Assembly (NCBI GenBank): GCA_963807385.1
Contig: CAWEBQ010000002.1
Span: forward strand, 124,001 to 188,000
DNA length: 64,000 nucleotides
Source of the DNA: JBDTSW01 sp963807385
GTDB taxonomy: Bacteria; Actinomycetota; Thermoleophilia; Solirubrobacterales; 70-9
Direction of reading: 5' to 3'
Of the stretch, positions 20,437 to 27,696 are shown in pieces; position 1 is the first letter of the stretch, and each line of letters begins with the position of its first letter. A model generated the notes under the pieces. That model saw only the letters and a list, made by a program, of their open reading frames with translations, did no database searches and was not told where the DNA came from. The translations under genes were made by a program, and so were the position numbers.

Positions 20437-21449
20437 CGCCGGCCTCCACGGCTGCGCCGGTCTCGGCTGCCCCGAGCAGTCCCTGCGCGCGCAGCCACGC
20501 CTCGGTGCGACGCATGCCCTCGGCGAGATCCACGGCCGGCTCGTAGGCCAGCTTCTCGCGCGCCTTCTCGATCGAGTAGGTGCCGGTCCGGGCCAGGTAG
20601 CGCATCGAGGCGCGATTGAACTCGGTCTCGATCCCGCCCACGCGTGCGAGCGCCTCGGAGCCGGCGGCAGGCCGCGCTTGCCAGCGGGGTCGGAATCACC
20701 GTGGGACCGCGCTTGCCCAGCATTCGGTAGTAGTGGCCGAAGAACTCGGCGCAGCGTGACCCCGAGTCCGTCGGAGAGCGTGAACACCTCGCCGGAGGCC
20801 TCGGGGCTCTCGGCGGCCAGCAGTACGCCCGTCCAGCAGGTTGTCGATGTAGGTCGGGCTGAAGATACCCTTGCCCATGGCCGGCAGCACGAACCGGTTC
20901 GCCTTGATCGAACTCGACCGGCAGGATCGTCCAGGGCCGCGAGCCCGGGCCGTAGACGTCGCCGGGCCGGATCACGGTGCACTCGATCTCACCCGCGGAG
21001 TGGGCCTGGAGCACGACCTGCTCGGAGGCGATCTTGGTGTCGACGTAGGGGTTGCCGTCAGGGCGGACTGGGTGTCCCTCCGTGACTCCGTCCGGGAACC
21101 CGGCGTCGCCGAAGGCCCGGACCGAGGAGAAGTGGATGAACCGCGTGCGCGCCGGCCTCCGCGGCCGCGTCGAGCACGTGCCGCGTGCCCAAGACGTTGA
21201 CGCGCCACGGCGGTCGAGGCTGGCGGCGTTGGAGACGATCGCCGCGGCATGGAACACCACCTCGGAGCCGTCGGCGGCCCGCTGCCAGGAGCCCGGCTCG
21301 GAGACGTCGCCGGCGATCACGTTTCGCCCACGGTCGGTCTGCATATCGAGGCCGGTTACCTCGATCCCATCGGCCTCGAGGCGCTCGGTCAGGCGCCGGC
21401 CGATAAAGCCGGATGCGCCGGTGACCAGCGCGGAGCGGAATGCAGGCAT
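20423..21449 (-). pseudogene. NAD-dependent epimerase/dehydratase (extended SDR), frame-broken
   Basis: ATG 21449 opens MPAFRSALVTGASGFIGRRL with the TGxxGxxG nucleotide motif. Further on are FHAAAIVSNAASLD, IHFSSVRAFGDAGFPDG, the catalytic YxxxK as NPYVDTKIASEQVV, and VIRPGDVYGPGSRPWTILPV. The C-terminus EKLAYEPAVDLAEGMRRTEA is typical. Frame changes near 21205, 21143, 20905, 20834, 20757 and 20675 each fit one extra base. The fold resembles 3-beta-hydroxysteroid dehydrogenase/isomerase and sugar epimerases; the substrate is unknown. It precedes the desaturase-reductase pair on the same strand, so a lipid substrate is a reasonable guess, but only a guess. Confidence 0.75.
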
Positions 21450-21498
21450 CGACGCAACCCTACCCACCCCAAGGAGACAGCCGGTGCTGGTGGGCCCT

Positions 21499-21600
21499 AC
21501 CGCTTCAGCTCCGTGCCGTCGTAGAGCTTTCTTGACGGTGACGGCGCCTTCCAGCCCAGCGCCGAGCCAGAGGCCTGGGCGCCGGCGCCACGACTCGCAC
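21499..21600 (-). pseudogene. Decayed C-terminal remnant of a FixX-like ferredoxin gene
   Basis: Read on the minus strand, this stretch gives GLWLGAGLEGAVTVKK, then after one extra base LYDGTELKR and a stop. It aligns with the C-terminus of the ferredoxin at 22621 (GLCLDAAPDGAVTVRK, then LYDGTAL). The cluster Cys of the intact copy is Trp here, and nothing upstream restores the remaining Cys. It is therefore a partial, diverged copy about 1.1 kb from the intact gene. The 21450-21667 gap holds this remnant and the promoter of the next gene. Confidence 0.45.
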
Positions 21601-21645
21601 CGCGCACGCCATCTGCCGCAAGCTCTAGCGGGGGCTCCGATCCGC

Positions 21646-21674
21646 TTGACACCGCGCCGGTTCTCTGGTGTTAT
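21646..21674 (+). promoter_or_regulatory. Consensus-like promoter, leaderless for the TolB-like gene
   Basis: TTGACA (21646-21651), a 17-base spacer, then TGTTAT (21669-21674). Transcription would start near 21681, at the GTG start codon at 21683. This argues for a leaderless mRNA and for GTG 21683 over the earlier GTG at 21668. Confidence 0.6.
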
Positions 21675-21682
21675 CGGGGGCG

Positions 21683-22609
21683 GTGGGAATTTCGGGGGAA
21701 AAGGGTCGGCACGCGCACCTTCTCGCGGGGATGGTGGGAGTCGGCGCACTGGCGCTTGGCCTCTACGTGGGGGGTAGCGAGCGTGCGGGCGCCGCGTTCC
21801 CGGGCCAGAACGGGCGGATCGCCTACCACGACGCTCGGGACGGGGATCCCGACATCTTCAGCATGAGCGCGCGCGGGAGCAACCGCCAGAAGCTGACCCG
21901 CAACGATGATGGGGACGCCCACCCCGCCTGGTCACCCAACGGCAAGTGGATCGCCTTCGTCAGCGATCGCGACGGAAATCAGGAGATCTACAAGATGCGC
22001 GCGGACGGCAGCGACCAACAGCGGCTGACCCTGAACGCGAGCTCCGACCGCTATCCGGCCTGGTCCCCGGACGGCAGATGGATCGCCTTCGAGCGCAATG
22101 TCGGCAACCTCGACTTCGAGATCATGAAGATGAAGGCGAATGGCACCAGCCTCCAGCAGCTGACCACGAACGAGATCGCCGATTTCGGGCCAGCTTGGTC
22201 TCCGGACGGCGAGCGAATCGCCTTCAGCAGCTACCGCGACGGTGACTACGACATCTTCAGGATGGCGACGGACGGCGCCGATCAGACTGCGCTGACGAGC
22301 ACCAATGCAAACGAACGCGCTCCGAACTGGTCCCCCAACGGTCGCAAGCTCGTCTTTGACAGCGACCGTGGTGGCGACGACGAGATCTTCACGATGAACC
22401 GCAACGGCTCCGCCCGGCGCAGGGTCACGCGAAATAACCGGGACGACAGTGGGGCGGCCTGGTCGCCTAACGGCAGGAGGATCGTGTTCGTGCACAACCC
22501 GCTGAACTTCAACGGCGACATCCACACGGTCAAAGCCGACGGAACCCGCAGCAGACGGCTCACGTCCACGTTCGAAAGCGAGGGCGGCCCCGACTGGCAG
22601 CCGAAGTAA
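21683..22609 (+). CDS. Secreted TolB-like beta-propeller (PD40 repeats)
   Basis: From GTG 21683 the protein has a signal or anchor (HLLAGMVGVGALALGLYVGG) and then about six PD40 blades. Each carries the A-W-SP-[DN]-G-x-x-I-[AV]-F core, for example PAWSPNGKWIAFVSDRDGN, PAWSPDGRWIAFERN, PAWSPDGERIAFSSYRDGD, PNWSPNGRKLVFDSDRGG and AAWSPNGRRIVFVHNP. The spacing of about 42 residues matches a six-bladed TolB propeller without the TolB N-terminal domain. Such stand-alone propellers bind proteins or sugars outside the membrane; no partner is visible here. It converges on the ferredoxin gene with only 11 bases between stops. Confidence 0.8.
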   Translation: MGISGEKGRHAHLLAGMVGVGALALGLYVGGSERAGAAFPGQNGRIAYHDARDGDPDIFSMSARGSNRQKLTRNDDGDAHPAWSPNGKWIAFVSDRDGNQEIYKMRADGSDQQRLTLNASSDRYPAWSPDGRWIAFERNVGNLDFEIMKMKANGTSLQQLTTNEIADFGPAWSPDGERIAFSSYRDGDYDIFRMATDGADQTALTSTNANERAPNWSPNGRKLVFDSDRGGDDEIFTMNRNGSARRRVTRNNRDDSGAAWSPNGRRIVFVHNPLNFNGDIHTVKADGTRSRRLTSTFESEGGPDWQPK

Positions 22610-22620
22610 GCCGCCGGTAG

Positions 22621-22860
22621 CTAGAGCGCGGTGCCGTCGTAGAGCTTGCGCACGGTCACGGCACCATCCGGGGCTGCGTCCAGGCAGAGGCCGCAGAGCA
22701 CGCATTCGTCCATGTTCTCGCCGACGACGCTCACGCCCGAGTCCGAGGCGGCAAAGATGTCCACGGGGCAGGCCTCGGAGAGCTTCCTCGCCAGCTCGGG
22801 GTCCCCGGCGGCGTCGGCGGAGACCTCGACCTCGATGAAGGTTCCGTCCAGCTCGCTCAC
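22621..22860 (-). CDS. Small ferredoxin (FixX-like, one [4Fe-4S])
   Basis: GTG at 22860 overlaps the upstream sucD stop (GTGA). The 79-residue protein begins with an acidic strand (DGTFIEVEVSADAAGDPELA), has one Cys in SEACPVDIF and a CxxCxxC in ECVLCGLCLDAAPDG. The usual fourth Cys of the second motif is Ala-Pro here. That leaves four Cys, enough for one [4Fe-4S] cluster, as in FixX-like electron carriers. It is the third gene of a tightly overlapping trio with sucC and sucD. Such a partner is odd for a CoA ligase that does no redox chemistry, and it suggests an oxidoreductase elsewhere shares this operon's conditions. Confidence 0.8.
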   Translation of the reverse strand: MSELDGTFIEVEVSADAAGDPELARKLSEACPVDIFAASDSGVSVVGENMDECVLCGLCLDAAPDGAVTVRKLYDGTAL

Positions 22861-23765
22861 GCCAGGGTTTCCTTCACGCGTGCGGGGATCTCGTCGATCC
22901 GCTCGACGACGGGGATTCCCGCGGCCTCGAGGCGCGCGATCTTCTCGGTCGCCGAGTCCTCCTTGCCCTCGACGATCGTCCCGGCGTGGCCAAAGCTCAT
23001 GCCCTGCATCTCCTCGTCGTCCATGAACTTGCCCGCCATGAAGGCGACGATCGGCAGCTTCGACCCGGCCTCGTCGCGCCAGTCGACCAGCTCGGCCTCC
23101 ATGCGCCCGCCGGGCTCGGTGTAGATCACGATCGCCTCGGTCTGGGGATCGTCGGCGAAGTAGGGCATCAGCTCGGCGTAGGTCGAGCCGATGATGGCGT
23201 CGCCGCCGATTGAGACCGCTGTGGATACGCCGAGGCCGGCGGCGGTCAGCGAGGAGGAGATCTCGGTGGTCATCCCGCCCGAGCGTGACATCACGCCGAC
23301 CGGCCCGGGGGAGTACGCCTTTGCGGCGTCCTTCGCGGGCCCCCCGATGCCGCCCATCTTGCAGACCCCGGGCACGATCAGGCCGAGGCAGTTGGGGCCG
23401 ACGATGCGGGCGTCGTGAATGGCGGCCAGCTCGACCATCTCGGCGACGTCGCGCCGGGGGATGCGCTCGGTGACGACGACGATCAGCTTCACATCGTTCT
23501 CGATCGCCTCCATCACGGCGTCCTTGGTAAACGCCGGGGGGACGGTGACGACGGCGCCGTCGATCGGGGCTCCATGGTTCTCGACGGCCTGCTCGACGGT
23601 GTCGAAGACGGGGACGCCGTGGACCTCGCGGCCCTTGCGACCGGGCGTGACGCCGCCGACGACCTTGGAGCCATAGTCCAGGCACTCGCGGGTGAGGTTC
23701 ACGGCCTCGCGCCCGGTGATGCCCTGGACGATGAAGGTGAAGTCCTCGTTCAGCAGGATGCTCAT
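22857..23765 (-). CDS. sucD: Succinyl-CoA ligase alpha-like subunit
   Basis: ATG at 23765 overlaps the sucC stop (ATGA). Visible are the CoA-binding Rossmann part (FIVQGITGREAVNLTRECLD, GGVTPGRKG, VTERIPRRDVAEMVELA, GPNCLGLIVPG), the ligase part (VMSRSGGMTTEISSSLTAAG, SIGGDAIIGST), and the phospho-histidine in SFGHAGTIVEGKEDSATEK. That His site replaces the usual GHAGA-I-GGKGTA, so the loop is altered but the His is kept. The family forms succinyl-CoA with ATP or GTP; malate-CoA ligases and related acyl-CoA ligases share the fold. In a genome with a malyl-CoA lyase, a malate or other C4 substrate is possible. Confidence 0.82.
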   Translation of the reverse strand: MSILLNEDFTFIVQGITGREAVNLTRECLDYGSKVVGGVTPGRKGREVHGVPVFDTVEQAVENHGAPIDGAVVTVPPAFTKDAVMEAIENDVKLIVVVTERIPRRDVAEMVELAAIHDARIVGPNCLGLIVPGVCKMGGIGGPAKDAAKAYSPGPVGVMSRSGGMTTEISSSLTAAGLGVSTAVSIGGDAIIGSTYAELMPYFADDPQTEAIVIYTEPGGRMEAELVDWRDEAGSKLPIVAFMAGKFMDDEEMQGMSFGHAGTIVEGKEDSATEKIARLEAAGIPVVERIDEIPARVKETLA

Positions 23766-24970
23766 CGGATCTTCTCGACCGCGGTTCCGGCCGCCTCCCA
23801 CATCGTGGTGCTGCGATCGTTGAACTCGATCCCGTACTTCGAGAGGATCTTCGCGCCCTCGTCCTCCCAGGCGCCCGGGATCCGGAAGACCGCGATCGTC
23901 TCGGCCGGGTCCTTCCCGAGCTCAAGGCACGCCTTGATCACGCCGCGGGCGACGATGTCCACACGCGTGTTGGAGACGATCGACATCATCACCGCGATCT
24001 TCTCGACGCCGTCCTTCTTCAGGACCTCCATGGCAAGGCCCTTCGCCTTGCTGACGGACGGATTGCCACCGATCTCGGCGTAGTTGGCCGGCTTGCCGCC
24101 TTGCGAGCGCACGGCGTCGGTGAGCGTGAGCGAGCCGCCGCCGGCGCCGATGACCAGGCCGAGGTTGCCCTCGAAGCCGTGGTCCTTGCCCTGGATGACC
24201 CCGCGGTGGTCGGCGGCGTCGATCGCCTTCACGTTGCGCTCGAAGGCGGACGGCTCGTAGAGCTCGCGCGGCTCGTCGAGGTCCACGCCGATGCCGGTAA
24301 GCATGGCCTTGTGACGGCCGACGGCCTCGTCCTCCATCTCCATGTGCGCGTCGAGCGCTACGAACGACCCGTCGGCGAGCCTGGCGAGCGGGTTGATCTC
24401 GGCGAGGGTCATGTCGTTGTCGCGCTGCAGGCGCGCCAGCTTGGCGAGGACGGCCGTCGCGCGGTTCAGCTCGGAGCCGGTCATGCCCACGCGGGCGACG
24501 ACCTCCTTCGCCTTGAACTCGGAAATGGGGTGGAGGTTCGAGAGGTGGCCGCGCCCGACGTGGTCGGGGTGCTCGTCAGCGACCTGCTCGATGTCGATCC
24601 CGCCCATGTCGCTGAACAGCATCATCGGGCGCTTGGCGCGCCCGTCCCAGAGCACGGCGGCGTAGTACTCCTGCTCGATCTCGGCCTTGGGATCGACCAG
24701 TACCCCGACCGGCATGTGCCCGCCGATCTCGAGCTCGAGGATCTCCTCCGCGTGGGCGGCGGCCTCCTCCGGCGAGTCGGCGAACTTCACGCCGCCCGCC
24801 TTCATCCGGCCACCGGTGAGCACCTGGGACTTGATCACCGTCGGCCCGCCGATCTCCTCGGCGGCCGCCTTCGCCTCCTCGCGGGACGTGCAGAAGCCGT
24901 ACTTGGTGACCGGGATCCCGGTCGCCTCGACTATCCGGCGTGACTCGTATTCGTAGAAGCGCATGCACAT
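23762..24970 (-). CDS. sucC: Succinyl-CoA ligase beta-like subunit (ATP-grasp)
   Basis: The start is ATG 24970 or ATG 24964, six bases apart; no clear ribosome site. The N-terminus FYEYESRRIVEATGIPVTKY is the ATP-grasp opening of SucC (usually LxEYQAKxLLxxxGIPV). It continues with KSQVLTGGRMKAGGVKFADS, AEINPLARLADGSFVALDAH (metal-binding Glu and Asp), GLVIGAGGGSLTLTDAVRSQGG, NYAEIGGNPS and IFRIPGAWEDEGAKIL-like text near the end. At about 400 residues it is full length. GNGAGLVM of typical SucC is IGAGGGSL here, so the branch is divergent. First gene of the sucC-sucD-ferredoxin trio, with 4-base overlaps throughout. Confidence 0.82.
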   Translation of the reverse strand: MCMRFYEYESRRIVEATGIPVTKYGFCTSREEAKAAAEEIGGPTVIKSQVLTGGRMKAGGVKFADSPEEAAAHAEEILELEIGGHMPVGVLVDPKAEIEQEYYAAVLWDGRAKRPMMLFSDMGGIDIEQVADEHPDHVGRGHLSNLHPISEFKAKEVVARVGMTGSELNRATAVLAKLARLQRDNDMTLAEINPLARLADGSFVALDAHMEMEDEAVGRHKAMLTGIGVDLDEPRELYEPSAFERNVKAIDAADHRGVIQGKDHGFEGNLGLVIGAGGGSLTLTDAVRSQGGKPANYAEIGGNPSVSKAKGLAMEVLKKDGVEKIAVMMSIVSNTRVDIVARGVIKACLELGKDPAETIAVFRIPGAWEDEGAKILSKYGIEFNDRSTTMWEAAGTAVEKIR

Positions 24971-25001
24971 CGCGCCCGGGGCGCGGCGCGCAACCCTAGC
25001 G

Positions 25002-26147
25002 TTACGGGCGTCCGGGCGTGGAAGGCAGCTCCAGCGCCGAGGGCGGGTCGGCCTCGAGCTTCGACGTCTTCAGGAACCCCGGGTTCCCCCGGCGGGACCA
25101 GCGGATGCGCTCGGGCCGCCGCTTGCGCAGCTCGCGCCAGGTCGGCTTGTCGGCGACGCCTGTGTCGGCGAGGCCATGCCCCCGCTGGTAGCGCTTGAGG
25201 ACGCTCCGGGTCTCGCTTCCGAAGGTGCCGTCCGCACCGACCTTGCGGCCCGCGGCCCGCAGCAGCTGCTGGAGCAACAGGACCGTGTCACCGCGGGAGC
25301 CACGGGCGAGGCGGGGGAAGTTGCGCGCTGGGTCCGGGTACGGACGGTGGACCTTGCCGTCGAGTCGGTTCCACTCGCGCGAGCTCGTCTCCTGCCACGA
25401 CCACCAGCTCACGCCCTTCGCGCCGTAGCCGGCGCTGAGGCGCCGAAAGCGGGTGAGGTCCTTCCCCGGTGGGTTCTCGTAGGTCTGGCCGAGCGGGAGG
25501 ATCGGCCGGTCGTAGGGGAGGTTCCACAGATAGGTGTGGGCGAGTGCGTTGTCCACGGAGGTGCCGATGGTCTTCCAGTAGACCTGCGGCAGGTTGAACG
25601 AGGCGCCGCCGCGGCCGAGGAACACCGAGTAGGGGAGGGAGGAGTGGTAGTCGACCCAGGGGAAGCTGGTGAACCCGACCGGGTAGTCGCGCCCGACGCG
25701 CTTGCGCAGCGCTCCGATGTACTTATCGGCCGCGGCGTAGCGCCCCTCGTAGTGGGACTCGGCGTCGATTACGAGGCAGTCGGCGCCCTTTCGGGCCGCC
25801 TCGGCTCCGCGCTTGGCCTCCGAGACCGGGTACGTCCCGTAGACGAACTGCCACGCGCAGACGGTCATCCCCCGCCGCTGGAGTCCCTTGACCAGGCTGG
25901 GCGTGAACTGCGACCAGGCGCCGGCGCCGTCCGAGCTCTTGATGAGGACGAGCCGGATGTCGTGGCGCTTGGCCTTCTTCGCTATCGCCTCTGCCGAGCC
26001 CCCTGACCGGCTGACGTACCAGATCCACATTCCGTCCCGGGACAGCGGGCCGGCCTGAGCTGCGGCCGCCGACGAGAGCAGCGCCGCCCCTGCGAGAATC
26101 GCTGCCAGTACGCACCTGCGCCATGGTCGCCTGCCATTGCCTCCCAT
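25002..26147 (-). CDS. Secreted TIM-barrel glycosidase-like protein with C-terminal peptidoglycan-binding domain
   Basis: ATG 26147. The signal peptide is RRCVLAAILAGAALLSSAAAAQAG. The central region (DGMWIWYVSRSGGSAEAIAK, DCLVIDAESHYEGRY, WVDYHSSLPYSVFLG, GVSWWSWQETSSREW) looks like a TIM barrel with acidic DAE residues at a strand end, as in GH25-like or related cell-wall hydrolases. The C-terminus is a PG_binding_1 domain: LARGSRGDTVLLLQQLLRAA, DGTFGSETRSVLKRYQRGHG. It therefore likely acts on or binds the envelope. The NodB-type deacetylase gene is 40 bases upstream on the same strand, supporting a wall-related role. No exact family was recognised for the barrel. Confidence 0.7.
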   Translation of the reverse strand: MGGNGRRPWRRCVLAAILAGAALLSSAAAAQAGPLSRDGMWIWYVSRSGGSAEAIAKKAKRHDIRLVLIKSSDGAGAWSQFTPSLVKGLQRRGMTVCAWQFVYGTYPVSEAKRGAEAARKGADCLVIDAESHYEGRYAAADKYIGALRKRVGRDYPVGFTSFPWVDYHSSLPYSVFLGRGGASFNLPQVYWKTIGTSVDNALAHTYLWNLPYDRPILPLGQTYENPPGKDLTRFRRLSAGYGAKGVSWWSWQETSSREWNRLDGKVHRPYPDPARNFPRLARGSRGDTVLLLQQLLRAAGRKVGADGTFGSETRSVLKRYQRGHGLADTGVADKPTWRELRKRRPERIRWSRRGNPGFLKTSKLEADPPSALELPSTPGRP

Positions 26148-26187
26148 GAGGTGGAGCTTACGCGTGCTTTGCAGCGAAGTTGCCCCC

Positions 26188-27519
26188 TCAGGGGATCCAT
26201 CGGTAGCGCTCGCCCAGAAGCTTGGTGACCGTGACGAGCTGGTAGCCGCGGCGCTTGAGGGTATGGATGATGTCGTCCAGCGCCGCGACGGTTGCCGAGC
26301 GGTTTCCACCGCCGTCGTGCATCAGCACGATCGAGCCGGAGCGGGCCCCGTTGACGACGCGCGAGTAGATGGTGGAGGCGCTGGGGCCCTGCCAATCGTT
26401 TGTGTCCACGTCCCAGAGGATGTTGCTCATCCCCTGCGACCACGCGGCGCGCGCGCTGGATGACGACAGGTTGCCCCCCGGCGGCCGGTACAGACAGGGC
26501 TCGAAGCCGGTCGCCTGCCGGATTCGCTTGCTCGTCTCTCGGATGCTCCCATAGGAGGCGCCGCCGGTCTCGTGATGGAGGGAGTGGTTTCCGAGCTCGT
26601 TGTCCTCCTGGAAGGCCCGCCGCAGCAGCGACGTTCGGCCCGGGATGTTCTCCCCGATCCAGAAGAACGTGGCCTCGGTGTGGGTGCGCCGCAAAATGTC
26701 GATGATGCGGTCGCTGTATGAGCTCGGCCCGTCGTCGAAGGTCAGCGCGATCCGTTTCTTTCCCCGCGGACCGGAGAAGTTGAACAGGTCCTCGTCTCTC
26801 GTGCATCCGACGATCCGGGGCCGGATGACGGATGCGCGGTACAGGCTCTTGTTGGGTGCAACGTCGCGACAGGGCTCGCGCCTGGCCCGGCGGTCCCGCT
26901 CCACGTCGCGCTGCTGTTGTGATTCCGCCTCAGGCTCAGGGCCCGGCGGCGGGTCCACCGGCGGCGGTTCCTCCGGCGCGCACTCGCCGCGAGCCCAGGC
27001 CGACAGGACGCGCCAGCGGAAGCCGCCCGGGTGAAGGCCCGGGGCCCCGTAGCGGAACGACGTGCTGAACCCGTTCCGCCCCTTGCGGCGGATGATCGCG
27101 CTGGGGAGGCTGTGGGGCTCGCTGACGTCGCCCGACTGGCGGAGCGTCCCCCCAAGCATCGCCGTCTTGCCGTTCCGGCGGCGGGTCAGGCAGTAGCGCT
27201 TCACCTTCGAGCTCTGACGCAGCTCCAGACACAGGTATGAGCCCACGGTGTCTCGCCCGATCGTGGGGTTGCCCTGGAGGCTCTGGGGCGCCCAGCGGTC
27301 CCTCGTCTTGACCTCGATCTTGATCCGGTCACGAGACTGCGACTGCTTGGCGCTCAGAACGTCGAGCGGGCCCCGCTCCCCGCCGCCGTCGTGATGCGTC
27401 GGCCCCGAGGCGGCGCGGGCGCCGGTCCCTCCCGCCACCACGACCGCGACCGCAGAGACGATCGCGACGGCCAGCGCCACCGACACGACTCCCCCGGAAA
27501 CCCTGCGGGACTCCTTCAA
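26188..27519 (-). CDS. Secreted polysaccharide deacetylase (NodB homology domain)
   Basis: TTG at 27519, or a nearby GTG, opens a signal or anchor (SVALAVAIVSAVAVVVAGG). Residues 50-200 are an unassigned secreted region with two Cys (YLCLEL, RYCLTRRR), then a Pro-rich linker (EEPPPVDPPPGPEPEAE). The C-terminal 200 residues are a NodB domain with all five motifs: ALTFDDGPSSYS, HSLHHETG, RPPGGN, WDVDTNDWQ and IVLMHDGGGNRS. Such enzymes remove acetyl groups from peptidoglycan or other N-acetyl sugars with a divalent metal. It is paired with the PG-binding protein downstream. Confidence 0.85.
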   Translation of the reverse strand: MKESRRVSGGVVSVALAVAIVSAVAVVVAGGTGARAASGPTHHDGGGERGPLDVLSAKQSQSRDRIKIEVKTRDRWAPQSLQGNPTIGRDTVGSYLCLELRQSSKVKRYCLTRRRNGKTAMLGGTLRQSGDVSEPHSLPSAIIRRKGRNGFSTSFRYGAPGLHPGGFRWRVLSAWARGECAPEEPPPVDPPPGPEPEAESQQQRDVERDRRARREPCRDVAPNKSLYRASVIRPRIVGCTRDEDLFNFSGPRGKKRIALTFDDGPSSYSDRIIDILRRTHTEATFFWIGENIPGRTSLLRRAFQEDNELGNHSLHHETGGASYGSIRETSKRIRQATGFEPCLYRPPGGNLSSSSARAAWSQGMSNILWDVDTNDWQGPSASTIYSRVVNGARSGSIVLMHDGGGNRSATVAALDDIIHTLKRRGYQLVTVTKLLGERYRWIP

Positions 27520-27696
27520 CGCCGCCGACCATACACCCCATCGTCGGCGTCGGCGAAGGTACTTCGATCGAGCGAATCGCCACGAGCGGGTGGCGGCACT
27601 CCGTCCGCGTCTGCGTCAGAATGGTAGGCACTGCCCGGGGCGCTGGCGCCGCGGGCTTTCCAACTTTTCAGCCGTGAGAGAAGGAGCGAAGCAACG

